A stretch of DNA of 64,000 bases from Roseimaritima multifibrata (GTDB taxonomy: Bacteria; Planctomycetota; Planctomycetia; Pirellulales; Pirellulaceae). Below the pieces are notes generated by a model. It was not told the origin of the DNA and did not search any database. It worked only from the letters and a program-made list of their open reading frames with translations. Location: the NCBI RefSeq assembly GCF_007741495.1, contig NZ_CP036262.1:4216001-4280000 (forward strand), in the 5' to 3' direction. This document shows positions 35,597-44,111 of the stretch, piece after piece (position 1 is the first letter of the stretch; each line of letters opens with the position of its first letter). Position numbers and translations under genes: made by a program.

Positions 35597-35872
35597 TACG
35601 CAACCTTCACACGACACGGACTGCTTCTCAATCCTCGGAACTTTTAGCGAGAATGGCAAGACATGCCTACAAAGGATCTAGAGGACCATGTCATTCCCCA
35701 CGATACACGTTCACTACCATCCTATTTTCTGTGGCGCAAGCCGAATATCTTGCCTCCCCCCATTGCCACAACGGGATTCGTTAGACTATTGCGACTAGCG
35801 GTACGGCCGAAGGCCCCCCTTTAACCGGCCGTCTTTCGATCTTGCCCCCTTTCTAACAGCGAGTCGTACACC

Positions 35873-36907
35873 ATGAAATGTCTTCGTGCCATCCTTTTGT
35901 TCATCCTGCTAAGCAGTCTTTCTCCCATGGCGCGAGCGAACGAGAACGCGGCCGAACCCGACCCGGGCAAAAGTCCCGATTATCCGCGCGTGAACATGAC
36001 CCCCTGGTATGAAGTCGATCCGAACTGGCCCAACAAGCCGGAAACGTTCCAGTGGGAAGCCGTGCCCGGAGTCGCGGTCGACGCAGAGGATAATGTTTAT
36101 GTGTTCACGCGTTCGACGCCGCCGATCCAGGTCTACACCCCCGGCGGCGAAGTGGTCCGTTCATGGGGTGAGGACACGATCGCAACGGCGCATCATCTGA
36201 AAATCGATGATGACGGAAATATTTGGGTGGCTGATATCGGTTTGCACGTGGTTCGCAAGTTCAGCCCCGAGGGCAAGGTACTGCAAACCATCGGGACTCC
36301 CGGCGTCCCCGGCAATGACGAAACGCACTTCGATAAACCGACCGACATGGCGATCGCCGCCAATGGAGACATTTTCATCACCGACGGCTACGGCAACAAT
36401 CGCGTCGTCCATTGCGACAAGGACGGCAACTTCGTGAAGGCGTGGGGCAGTCTGGGGACCGGTCCGCTGCAGTTCTCACTTCCGCACGCCATCGCCATCG
36501 ATTCAGCCGGGCAGCTCTATATCGCCGACCGCAACAACGCTCGAGTCATGATTTACAACCAAGGCGGCAAACTGGTCGACAGCTGGGACAACATCATCAT
36601 TCCATGGGGTTTTTGGGTCACGCCGGAAGATCAGATCTGGGTTTGCGGTGCATCACCGATGCCCTGGTTACAAGACCCCGACTATCCCAACGCGCCGCTC
36701 AGTTGTCCTCCCAAGGACCAGGTACTAATGAAGTTCAATACGAAGGGAAAATTGCTCCAGCTGTGGACAATCCCCAAAGGAGCCGACAACAAGGAGCAGC
36801 CAGGGGACGTGAACTGGCTGCACGCCCTCGCCCTCGATTCCAAGGGCAATATTTACGTGGGAGACATCATCGGCAAACGTGCCCAGAAGTTCCTCCGCCG
36901 TGACTAG
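35873..36907 (+). CDS. Exported NHL-repeat (six-bladed propeller) protein
   Basis: The 344-residue product has an N-terminal signal peptide (residues 1-22, ending MARA) and NHL-type repeats: AVDAEDNVYVFTRSTPPIQVY, KIDDDGNIWVADIGLHVVRKFSPEGKVLQTIG, AIAANGDIFITDGYGNNRVVHCDKDGNFVKAWG, AIDSAGQLYIADRNNARVMIYNQGG, ALDSKGNIYVGDIIGKRAQKF. This resembles the propeller part of peptidyl-alpha-hydroxyglycine alpha-amidating lyase and the NHL peptidylglycine family, so a lyase activity is possible but not established. A W-x-x-x-P-x-x-x-P motif follows the fourth blade (TPEDQIWVCGASPMPWLQDPDYP). The gene is followed by the repeat island at 36908. Confidence 0.75.
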   Translation: MKCLRAILLFILLSSLSPMARANENAAEPDPGKSPDYPRVNMTPWYEVDPNWPNKPETFQWEAVPGVAVDAEDNVYVFTRSTPPIQVYTPGGEVVRSWGEDTIATAHHLKIDDDGNIWVADIGLHVVRKFSPEGKVLQTIGTPGVPGNDETHFDKPTDMAIAANGDIFITDGYGNNRVVHCDKDGNFVKAWGSLGTGPLQFSLPHAIAIDSAGQLYIADRNNARVMIYNQGGKLVDSWDNIIIPWGFWVTPEDQIWVCGASPMPWLQDPDYPNAPLSCPPKDQVLMKFNTKGKLLQLWTIPKGADNKEQPGDVNWLHALALDSKGNIYVGDIIGKRAQKFLRRD

Positions 36908-36941
36908 CCGAAAAACGGTCAAACGGCAGCGATCTCAACCT

Positions 36942-37163
36942 GAAGAAAAGGGGTCAGGAGCCGTTTAGGGTCACACCGCAAAAAAACGTCCTTAGTGCAG
37001 TGCTTTCAGCCCGGAGGGCGGCAGATACTTGCCGTTGGTGTAAGCCAACGGAAACCTAGTGTGCGTGCGCAATAAAGCCCAGCGGGCGACAGACACGTGG
37101 TTCTCTCGTTCTGTCGCCCGCTGGGCTTTTCTTTTCGCGATCCCCACTCCGGCGGCTCACGCC
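36942..37163 (+). repeat. Direct repeat R1, copy 1 (222 bp)
   Basis: Starts GAAGAAAAGGGGTCAGGAGC, continues with CACCGCAAAAAAACGTCC and CAGCCCGGAGGGCGGCAGAT, includes the CCGTTGGTGTAAGCCAACGG hairpin and the perfect hairpin AAAGCCCAGCGGGCGACAGA (37074-37093) with its mirror arm at 37110-37129. It matches 37470-37693 almost base for base. Confidence 0.85.
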
Positions 37164-37183
37164 CAATGCCACTTACTTTAAGT

Positions 37184-37472
37184 CTATTCGGGGGGTGGAG
37201 GTTGTTCGGTTTTTGTTTTTTTCTTCTTGCGCAATGACTTTTGGAACTTGGTGGTTTTGGGGCGGCGCGGGTGGGCGATCCGTGGGTAGTTGCGTGGCTC
37301 CTTGCGAACTGGAAGCTTGCGTTTGGAGGCGCTGATTAACGCGCTCGTGAATGCTAGTTGCCACTCCTCAAATGTATCGCAGGACTTGCGCAGCAAGTGA
37401 TCTTGGAAGCTCAGCCATACGCCGCTGAAGCTCAGCCGTCGGGGCGTAACCTTGGCAAGTTTCGCCGGCGAA
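37184..37472 (-). pseudogene. IS4-like transposase, C-terminal remnant
   Basis: On the minus strand an open frame of about 95 residues runs from the second direct repeat to TAG at the other side, without a start codon of its own kind. It reads LAKVTPRRLSFSGVWLSFQDHLLRKSCDTFEEWQLAFTSALISASKRKLPVRKEPRNYPRIAHPRRPKTTKFQKSLRKK in pieces; the R-x-Y-P-R-x-x-H-P-R-R-P-K-x-x-K-F-Q-K-S end resembles C-termini of IS4-type transposases I remember from planctomycetes. The catalytic domain is missing. It lies exactly between the two 222-224 bp direct repeats. Confidence 0.55.
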
Positions 37473-37693
37473 GAAAAGGGGTCAGGAGCCGTTTAGGTTT
37501 ACACCGCGAAAAAACGTCCTTAGTGCAGTGCTTTCAGCCCGGAGGGCGGCAGATCCTTGCCGTTGGTGTAAGCCAACGGAAACCTAGTGTGCGTGCGCAA
37601 TAAAGCCCAGCGGGCGACAGACAAGAGCCGTTCTCTCGTTCTGTCGCCCGCTGGGCTTTTCTTTTCGCGGTCCCCACTCCGGCGGCTCACGCC
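37470..37693 (+). repeat. Direct repeat R1, copy 2 (224 bp)
   Basis: Copy 2 of the repeat at 36942-37163, with a handful of substitutions and a two-base difference in the hairpin loop. It is followed by the inverted F2 repeat at about 37691-37785. Confidence 0.85.
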
Positions 37694-37785
37694 GCCGGCA
37701 AGTATCTGCCGCCCTCCGGGCTACGTGTTCACTCGGCCCAAAGTAGACTCCTCAACTGCTGCGAACCCTTCATTTATAGATTGCA
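37691..37785 (-). repeat. Dispersed repeat F2, inverted copy
   Basis: Read on the minus strand it matches 10527-10615 (ATCTATAAATGAAGGGTT, GCAGCAGTTGA, GTAGCCCGGAGG, CAGATACTTGCCG). The stretch after it, to 37998, contains no further gene. Confidence 0.7.
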
Positions 37786-37998
37786 CGTTCCCCGCGAAAA
37801 AACGTCCTTTTGGAGCTATGCTTGCAGAGCGAAAGGGGACACTGAACCTGCGAAGTCGATTAAACCGACAGCTAGCGATGGAATGTTGTGCCCGGCGGCA
37901 GCGGAGAAGGCACCCTTGTTATCCGCCCCTTCACATCCGTCGCCTAATAACAAACGAAACGCTGGCAGCGTCGACAAGAGGACGCGTTTGCGGTTCCC

Positions 37999-38262
37999 CT
38001 AGAGGTCACGAGATTCGAGCGACTTTTTGATCCGTTGTTTGGCTTCGACGGTCAGTCCCGATTCGGGATGCGTCTTACGCGGTTCATCTACGATTTCGCT
38101 TGCGGAATGAATCGATTCACGCATGGTACGCTGATCACGAGCAAAGGCGGCACACAACCGGCACATGTGCAAATGCATCCAAACGACGATCCGCTTGCGA
38201 CGCGGCAGAGGCGCGTCGAGCGACTGAGATACCAGCTTGGAAATTTCTTTGCATGAAAACAT
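37999..38262 (-). CDS. Short zinc-finger anti-sigma factor (zf-HC2-like)
   Basis: The start is put at ATG 38262; a GTG four codons upstream (38274) is also possible, which is why the exact N-terminus is uncertain. The 87-residue product carries the zinc-binding pattern His-x3-Cys-x2-Cys in MHLHMCRLCAAF (near residue 30 to 40), which is the core of zf-HC2 anti-sigma domains, followed by a helical tail ending EAKQRIKKSLESRDL. It has no membrane helix. It starts 15 bases after the sigma factor stop, so the two are probably co-transcribed, and the product should hold that sigma factor inactive. Confidence 0.75.
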   Translation of the reverse strand: MFSCKEISKLVSQSLDAPLPRRKRIVVWMHLHMCRLCAAFARDQRTMRESIHSASEIVDEPRKTHPESGLTVEAKQRIKKSLESRDL

Positions 38263-38277
38263 GGAGATCAGCACTCG

Positions 38278-38847
38278 TTATTCTTTTTCCTGCAGCCACC
38301 GCAACTTGATGCAACGAGCCAGCCGAATACGGGCACGGTGCAGAAGGACCCACAGGTTAGACGGAGTAATGTTCAACTCCTTACAGATTTCTGTGGAATT
38401 TAATTCTTCCATTTCCCGCAGTGCAAAAACGCCCGATTGCTTCTCTGGCAGGGCGGCCAAGCATTTTTGAAAAATCGGCCAAAATTCGGCTCGGTCGATC
38501 GAATCAAGCGGCTGCAGAAGCGTCTCACGCATGCTCTTCTTCCACCGCCCCCTCTCATCGAAGTACAGGTTTAGCGAATCGGAGGGGTCGACCGACTCAG
38601 ACGATGTCATACGTCTCTGATCGCGAATGAAATCGATAATTTTCCGTTTAAGGATCCCCATCAGCCAACCTTGATGAGTCCCCCTACCTGCGAACTGACT
38701 TTGATGCTCAAGCCCGGCAACAAAGGTCTGCTGCACGACCTCTTCCGCAGCGGTTGCATCACGCAATCGAGAGACGGCGTAGCGATAAAGCGCATCGCCG
38801 TATTCCTCAACCCAATCCTCGGGCTCAGATGTCGAAGCACTGGTCAT
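38278..38847 (-). CDS. ECF sigma factor paired with zf-HC2 anti-sigma
   Basis: The 189-residue product has region 2 (EYGDALYRYAVSRLRDATAAEEVVQQTFVAGLEHQSQFAGRGTHQGWLMGILKRKIIDFIRDQRR) and region 4 (CLAALPEKQSGVFALREMEELNSTEICKELNITPSNLWVLLHRARIRLARCI). It is followed by the short zinc-finger protein at 38262, a typical sigma/anti-sigma order. The ATG at 38847 has no strong ribosome binding site. This is the third ECF sigma factor in the window, and it differs from both the FecR-linked one at 10176 and the kinase-linked one at 30454. Confidence 0.9.
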   Translation of the reverse strand: MTSASTSEPEDWVEEYGDALYRYAVSRLRDATAAEEVVQQTFVAGLEHQSQFAGRGTHQGWLMGILKRKIIDFIRDQRRMTSSESVDPSDSLNLYFDERGRWKKSMRETLLQPLDSIDRAEFWPIFQKCLAALPEKQSGVFALREMEELNSTEICKELNITPSNLWVLLHRARIRLARCIKLRWLQEKE

Positions 38848-39128
38848 ATCAGTGGAATATCCCCAAAACTCGCTTTTTCAATGAGCCGTGCAGTTTAGAA
38901 CGATCCGCTTCCGCTGGGTAGGTTATGACGTGAGTCTTTCCCACGACAGAAAGTGCAGACTGGAACCGTCTGAAGAAGAATCCAGGTTATTCGCGAACAG
39001 GAACAGGTTCACACCGTCCGAGAAAAAGAGGGGATAGTCGCGTTACTTTCAAGGACAGCCTGTGATTCGAAGTCGTCCGGCTTGGCCAATGTCTCCTTTC
39101 GCTGCGCGAAAGAACGTTCCATCATACG

Positions 39129-39566
39129 TTACTTTCGCGGAGTCAAAGGCGACACTGATTCAGCGATAGCGGAGGGCGTTTGGCACGAATCGGAATCGCA
39201 GCGGCCAGTCAACTTTAGACGGTGCTTTGCAAAATGATGGTAGCCGAATTCAAGACCATGAGAGATTACGGGTAACCGAGTCAACCAAGCGATCGGGCCC
39301 AAACCAACGGCGGCGTATAGCCGCCGAAAAACTTCGACGCCAACAATCCACTCGCCACTTGGCAGACGGCCTTGGATCTCGTCCATGAATTCCGTCATCG
39401 TCTTATTAAAATCATCCGGATTGAAATCCTGCGCTGCGATATCGGTAAACCGAATCCGATGCTTTCGGTCCATCCACCGCAATAACTTGATTTCACGTAA
39501 ACAGAGCGGGCAAGCGCCGTCATAAAAGACTTCGACATGCCACTCGTTGTTGTCACCCTGGCTCAT
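39129..39566 (-). CDS. DCC-family thiol-disulfide oxidoreductase-like protein (DUF393)
   Basis: The 145-residue product has the DCC motif: YDGACPLCLREIKLLRWMDRKHRIRFTDIAA, with Cys19 and Cys22 as the redox pair, and a later RLPSGEWIVGVEVFRRLYAAVGLGPIAWLTRLP segment typical of DUF393. Members are small thioredoxin-like proteins of uncertain partner. Its ATG overlaps the stop of the SOUL gene (ATGA at 39563-39566), so the two are translated together. Given the neighbour, a role in redox handling of a haem or haem-protein is a reasonable guess. It ends 281 bases before the sigma factor gene. Confidence 0.85.
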   Translation of the reverse strand: MSQGDNNEWHVEVFYDGACPLCLREIKLLRWMDRKHRIRFTDIAAQDFNPDDFNKTMTEFMDEIQGRLPSGEWIVGVEVFRRLYAAVGLGPIAWLTRLPVISHGLEFGYHHFAKHRLKLTGRCDSDSCQTPSAIAESVSPLTPRK

Positions 39567-40186
39567 TGTCCCGGCGCCTCGACGGATTCAGGCTGCTGCA
39601 CACGAATCAGCACTTCGTTCCGACGCAGCGGCCCCGGAGTGAATGGGGCGTCGTATCCTGCGGTCTCGGCCTTCGCTTCACCAGCGAGCGACTTGGACTC
39701 CATCCACGTTCGCAGCTTTGCTTCATTTTCCTTTGCCAACTCTTTTGACATTCGTCCAGGGAAGCGGATCACTGCGAAACGGCCTCCCTCACGTTTCCGA
39801 ATCGCGACCGATGAAGATTTTGGTTCCGGGGTTCCTGAATCAACAACATTCTTTGGAACAACAAACCCCATCTTCCCTTCCGATTCGGCTTGGCCCGCTT
39901 CCATAAAGACCGGAGTCGTCATCGCGATTTTCTGCTCCCCCTCATTCGCTCCGCTGATGTAACCGAACAGCCGCATAAAACTGCCATCACGACCTCGAGC
40001 ATCTGGATCGGTATTTGTTGAGGCCAGCATCAAATCGGGATATTCACGAATCTCAATGTTGCCATCCTTTTCCACAACCTTGTACTCGGCCGATTCGTAG
40101 CCGTCTTCCGCTATCCCAGAAGAGGCAAGACCTACCAGGACGCCCAAACCAAGCAATTTGACCATGAAGGGGATTCGAATACTCAT
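39563..40186 (-). CDS. Exported SOUL haem-binding family protein
   Basis: The 207-residue product has a signal peptide (residues 1-26, MSIRIPFMVKLLGLGVLVGLASSG, ending with IAED) and the SOUL fold: EYKVVEKDGNIEIREYPDLMLASTN (residues 33-58) and the conserved IAMTTPVFME block (residue about 85), followed by FVVPKNV and GGRFAVIRFPGRMSKELAKENEAKLRTWMES. SOUL/p22HBP proteins bind haem or porphyrins. Its stop overlaps the start of the DCC gene, which suggests a two-gene unit of a haem-binding protein and a thiol oxidoreductase outside the cytoplasm. The DCC protein lacks a signal peptide, so the two may not meet directly. Confidence 0.85.
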   Translation of the reverse strand: MSIRIPFMVKLLGLGVLVGLASSGIAEDGYESAEYKVVEKDGNIEIREYPDLMLASTNTDPDARGRDGSFMRLFGYISGANEGEQKIAMTTPVFMEAGQAESEGKMGFVVPKNVVDSGTPEPKSSSVAIRKREGGRFAVIRFPGRMSKELAKENEAKLRTWMESKSLAGEAKAETAGYDAPFTPGPLRRNEVLIRVQQPESVEAPGQ

Positions 40187-40574
40187 TGGACCGTTACTCC
40201 GGATCTCAAAATTTCAGGTATGGATGTTCAACCACGAATTCGTTGTGACTTTAGAAAGCCGACTAGTGCAACTTCGAGACCAAACCAAACGCAGTCTTTC
40301 TTATCGCCACCTAAATCAGCCGATCGATTAAGGTGCCAGCGGTACTAAAGTCGCTTGTTTTGCGGGAAATAAACCCGTTCTAAGCAGGAAGTACCGCAAA
40401 GAGACAACAGATACATCGCGGCATTTTGCGGGTCAGCGCAGCGGAAAAAATTGGCCTGCATCCATCCAGACGAACTTATTTGTATCATACGTCCGATCAC
40501 GGCCCTCTCTTGAAGCTTCGCCGCCTGAGCTAGACAAGCCAAGATGGCTGTCGCTTCGATTTGTCTCCGCTTCC
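40187..40574. other. Divergent intergenic region, no gene supported
   Basis: This 388-base region between divergent genes has no supported gene and no member of the dispersed repeat families that I can see. Confidence 0.4.
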
Positions 40575-41078
40575 ATGTTTACTCTTGCCATGACCACTCC
40601 GCAGACCGCTGTCCGCCCGTTCCTGCCGTCCGATGCAACCGCATGCTTAGAGCTGTTTCGCGACACGGTCCATCGAGTCAATTCCCGAGACTATTCCTCC
40701 GCTCAAATTCACGCGTGGGCCCCGCTGGACGTGAAGGTTCCGGGCTGGATGGAACGTTTTGAGAACCGGATTGCCTACGTTGCCGTCGCAGGATCTTCCC
40801 TCGCAGGCTTCGCCGACATGACGGTTGAAGGACACCTCGATCGACTCTTCGTATCGGCAGACCACCAAAGGCAAGGTATTGCAGGTCGCCTATTGACGCA
40901 CCTGCTGAACGACGACCGGCGCACCTCTGATTCCGGTATCACCACCGAAGCGAGTATTACCGCTAAGCCATTCTTCGAATCTATCGGTTTCACGGTGGTC
41001 AAGAAACAGACCGTGTTATGCCGAGGCGTGGAACTGACAAATTTTAAGATGCTACTGGGACGAGGCACCGCTGATTGA
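40575..41078 (+). CDS. GNAT-family N-acetyltransferase
   Basis: The 167-residue product starts MFTLAMTTPQTAVRPFLPSDATACLELF, with a second ATG five codons on. The acetyl-CoA binding region is motif A, LDRLFVSADHQRQGIAGRLLTHLLND (residues 93-118), with the usual Q-x-x-G-x-x-G/A pattern, followed by TEASITAKPFFESIGFTVVKKQTVLCRGVELTNFKM. The acceptor is unknown. It shows no strong ribosome binding site. Its neighbours are unrelated. Confidence 0.85.
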   Translation: MFTLAMTTPQTAVRPFLPSDATACLELFRDTVHRVNSRDYSSAQIHAWAPLDVKVPGWMERFENRIAYVAVAGSSLAGFADMTVEGHLDRLFVSADHQRQGIAGRLLTHLLNDDRRTSDSGITTEASITAKPFFESIGFTVVKKQTVLCRGVELTNFKMLLGRGTAD

Positions 41079-41333
41079 ACCCACTTCGTCGAACGACCAA
41101 ACGAACCGTGGGGGTCAATAAACCAGATACAATGCTCTCATTCCATTTGAAGTCGGTTCCCCTGATAACCGACCGCCAAAGCAACTCCAATGCATTACTG
41201 CCCGAGCGAGAAAGAGAAGCGATGTTCCTAGAACGCTGGGACTTCTTTTCAGCATCACGCTCCATTCTGGCCGAGCCGCGGATCCTCCTGACGCGGGCTA
41301 GTGGGAACCGAATCGATTAGCGAACGCGTGGCC

Positions 41334-41714
41334 TTAAACGTTTTCCGTTTCGTTGCGGGCACGTTCCTCCAGCAATTTAACGGCGTGGCCTTCCCCCCAC
41401 TTCTTTAACTCTTTCAAAATGCCACGAAGCGATTCCCCTTCGGCGTTAAGTTCGTATTCGACTCGCGGTGGCACTTCGGCATAAACAATCCGGTTTACCA
41501 AACCGCTTGCTTCAAGATCGCGAAGTTGTTTTGTTAGCATTCGCTGAGTCACACAGCCAACGCATCGCTTTAACTCGCTGAATCGAAGTCGACCGTCAAG
41601 CAGATGAAAGAGAATAATCCCTTTCCACTTCCCTCCAATCAACTCCAGCGTCGCCTCCACCGGGCAAGCCGGAGGATCGTAACTAAGATGCCGCGATTTG
41701 CCATTAGTATCCAT
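41334..41714 (-). CDS. HxlR-family winged-helix regulator
   Basis: The start is placed at ATG 41714 ([22 protein letters not shown]); an earlier ATG at 41750 would add 12 residues. AGGTA lies just before the chosen start. The 126-residue product has the HxlR pattern [77 protein letters not shown]. Cys15 (in ACPVE) is the residue that senses electrophiles in characterised relatives (HypR, YodB, CatR), and Cys is also present at the turn GCVTQ. It is divergent from the oxidoreductase at 41881 across about 166 bases, so it probably controls that gene. No clear operator palindrome was found between them. Confidence 0.88.
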   Translation of the reverse strand: MDTNGKSRHLSYDPPACPVEATLELIGGKWKGIILFHLLDGRLRFSELKRCVGCVTQRMLTKQLRDLEASGLVNRIVYAEVPPRVEYELNAEGESLRGILKELKKWGEGHAVKLLEERARNETENV

Positions 41715-41880
41715 TCTGTACCTACATGCCCGAAATGTGCGTTCTTGCATTTACAACCACTACTCCTATTATCAACTCAGCTCAAACAAACAGCAACCCA
41801 AATGAATGTTTTGGAGCGATCGAATTCAAGGTCGCTTCTTCACCCGCTCGCAGGTGTCCCCTTCGAATAAGGCCAGAGTC

Positions 41881-42897
41881 ATGAAAGCCGTTGCACTCAC
41901 CCACTATTTGCCGATTACCGATCCAAACTCGTTGATGGATGTCGAACTGGATAAACCGGTTCCTACCGGACGTGACTTACTGATTGCCACCAAAGCGATC
42001 GCCGTCAATCCGGTCGACTACAAAGTTCGAGCCCCCAAAGAGACCGTCGAACCGACGCCCAAAGTGCTCGGCTGGGATGCCGCAGGAATCGTCGAAGCGG
42101 TCGGCCCGGACGTAACGTTGTTCCAGCCGGGCGACGAGGTCTACTACGCGGGAGACATCACCCGCCAAGGTGCGAATTCAGAATTTCATTTGATCGACGA
42201 ACGTATCGTCGGGAGCAAACCGAAATCGCTGGACTTCGCTCACGCAGCTGCGTTCCCGTTGACGTCGATCACGGCCTACGAAGCGTTTTTTGAGCGTCTT
42301 AACATCGACGTCGATGGTGCGAACAAAGGCGAATCGATATTGATCATCGGAGGTGCAGGAGGGGTGGGATCGATCGCGATTCAACTTGCAAAGATCGCAG
42401 GCCTCAACGTGATCACCACTGCATCGCGTCCAGAGTCTTCCGCGTGGGTCAAGAAATTGGGCGCCGATCATGTGATCAATCACCGAGAACCATTACGGCC
42501 GCAAATTGAATCGATCGGATTGAAGTACGTCGACTACATCGCACTGTTCAACGACACCGACGGGCACTGGAATGCGGCAGTCGATTTGATTCGGCCGCAA
42601 GGTCACATCGTAACCATCGTGGAAAACAGCAAGCCACTCGAGCAAAACGAAATGAAGATGAAGGCTGCGACCTTCTCGTGGGAATTCATGTTCACGCGTT
42701 CCATGTTTCAGACCCCCGACATGATCGAACAGCATCATCTGCTGAACCGGATTGCGCATTGGATCGATGATGGTCGAATCCAGGGGACCGCAGGGGACGT
42801 CATGTCACCGATCAACGCAAAGAACCTGCGTGCCGCTCATGCGACATTAGAAGAGGGCCGAGCCATCGGCAAGATCGTGCTCAAGGGCTGGGAATAA
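41881..42897 (+). CDS. Zinc-type quinone/alcohol oxidoreductase (MDR superfamily)
   Basis: The start is ATG 41881; the frame is open upstream but that segment overlaps the HxlR promoter region. The 338-residue product has the N-terminal GroES-like domain (MKAVALTHYLPITDPNSLMDVELDKPVPTGRDLLIATKAIAVNPVDYKVR) and the nucleotide site GGAGGVGSIAIQLAKIAGL (residues about 158-176) followed by ITTASRPESSAWVKKLGADHVINHREP. The catalytic zinc cysteines of classical alcohol dehydrogenases are absent, so it is more like quinone oxidoreductases or the 'zinc-binding alcohol dehydrogenase' family. It is divergent from the HxlR regulator and probably helps detoxify electrophiles. Confidence 0.88.
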   Translation: MKAVALTHYLPITDPNSLMDVELDKPVPTGRDLLIATKAIAVNPVDYKVRAPKETVEPTPKVLGWDAAGIVEAVGPDVTLFQPGDEVYYAGDITRQGANSEFHLIDERIVGSKPKSLDFAHAAAFPLTSITAYEAFFERLNIDVDGANKGESILIIGGAGGVGSIAIQLAKIAGLNVITTASRPESSAWVKKLGADHVINHREPLRPQIESIGLKYVDYIALFNDTDGHWNAAVDLIRPQGHIVTIVENSKPLEQNEMKMKAATFSWEFMFTRSMFQTPDMIEQHHLLNRIAHWIDDGRIQGTAGDVMSPINAKNLRAAHATLEEGRAIGKIVLKGWE

Positions 42898-42977
42898 GCA
42901 GACCGGTGTTGGGTGCCACCACTTAACCAGCTGTCGATTTAGTCCGGAGGCGAAGAATGATTGCTGTGTGTCGTCTT

Positions 42978-43035
42978 TCGAGAGGAACGTAAAGTTCATA
43001 GGTGACGTATTGCCGGGCTGTATACGCTCTGGAGA
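42978..43035 (+). repeat. Diverged F1 copy ahead of the 100-bp array
   Basis: Has TCTTTCGAGAGGAACGTAAA, ATAGGTGACGTATTGCCGGG and ACGCTCTGGAG, the F1 pattern with changes. It precedes the tandem array beginning at 43080. Confidence 0.55.
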
Positions 43036-43079
43036 GGCGTAGGCAGGAGGCTAAGCATCGCCATCCGAGTCGGTATTGG

Positions 43080-43547
43080 CACGTAGCAGAGTCTCTCCGA
43101 GACTCGTGCTGACTGAGCTCTCCGCCTCGGAGAGGCGGAGCTACGAGGCGACGCATCGCCATCCGAGTAGGTGCATTGGCACGTAGCAGAGTCTCTCCGA
43201 GACTCGTGCTGGACAAGTTCTCCGCCTCGGAGAGGCGGAGCTACGAGGCGATGCATCACCATCCGGGTCGGTGCAATAGCACGTAGCAGAGTCTCTCCGA
43301 GACTCGTGCTGGACAAGTTCTCCGCCTCGGAGAGGCAGAGCTACGAGGCGATGCATCACCATCCGAGTCGGTAATAGCGCGTAGCAGAGTCTCTCCGAGA
43401 CTCGTGCTGACCGAGCTCTCCGCCTCGGAGAGGCGGAGCTACGAGGCGATGCATCGCCATCCGAGTAGGTGCATTGGCACGTAGCAGAGTCTCTCCGAGA
43501 CTCGTGCTGACTGAGCTCTCCGCCTCGGAGAGGCGGAGCTACGAGGC
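43080..43547. repeat. Tandem array of five about 100-bp units with paired hairpins
   Basis: Units start at 43080, 43180, 43280, 43378 and 43478 (100, 100, 98, 100 bases apart). Each begins CACGTAGCAGAGTCTCTCCG (one copy CGCGTAGC), contains a GAGTCTC-TCC-GAGACTC hairpin and a CTCCGCCTC-GGA-GAGGCGGAG hairpin, and closes with GAGCTACGAGG. The outer CGTAGC and GCTACG also pair, so one unit can fold into a cruciform-like structure. The array fills most of the 675-base gap between the oxidoreductase and the PhnA-like gene. No reading frame is convincing. Confidence 0.9.
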
Positions 43548-43572
43548 CAACCGTCTGAACAGTTCAACCAGG

Positions 43573-43905
43573 TCAAGCTTTCTTGACGAACTCGGATTTT
43601 AGCGACATGGCTCCGATACCATCGATCTTGCAATCGATGTCATGATCGCCGTCCACGATTCGGATGTTCTTGACCTTCGTTCCCCCTTTGACGACGCCGC
43701 CTCGGAACTTTAGGTCTTTGATGACGACGACCGTGTCGCCCGATTCTAGAAGGTTGCCGTTGGCGTCTCGCGTGGCATCGTCGTCGGCGTTATCCGCTGA
43801 TTCAGCAGGCGACCACTCATGGGCACAGGTTGGACAGACAAGCAACGGTCCGTCTTCGTAGGTAAATTCGCCGTCGCACTGGGGGCAGTTCGGTAGTTCG
43901 CTCAT
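43573..43905 (-). CDS. PhnA/YjdM-type zinc-ribbon protein
   Basis: The 110-residue product has a zinc ribbon at the start ([25 protein letters not shown], Cys8/11 and Cys24/27) and a C-terminal PhnA domain ([63 protein letters not shown]). This is the YjdM/PhnA layout; the role in phosphonate metabolism has been disputed. It lies directly downstream of the tandem array on the opposite side of its stop codon, and 206 bases from the DUF1905-CsaA gene. Confidence 0.88.
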   Translation of the reverse strand: MSELPNCPQCDGEFTYEDGPLLVCPTCAHEWSPAESADNADDDATRDANGNLLESGDTVVVIKDLKFRGGVVKGGTKVKNIRIVDGDHDIDCKIDGIGAMSLKSEFVKKA

Positions 43906-44111
43906 TGTTTGGTCGCTAAGGAATTGTGGGGCTCTTTAACAATTCACAATTGTTGCAGATGTTGGCGACATGAACAGATGAGACAAAAAGTCGCTTTTGT
44001 CGAAAGCGTTTCTCATAAAAAACCGGCGTTGCCGCGGCTCCCGAATGCAGACCGGCAAAAAAGTTCAGTCTGCGATCTACCAAATAGATAACGTCCAAGT
44101 TAAATCGCTGC

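Noticed and set aside
43141-43362. Open frames inside the 100-bp array
   Set aside because: They only repeat the tandem units in translated form; each unit length changes the frame and no start signal exists.
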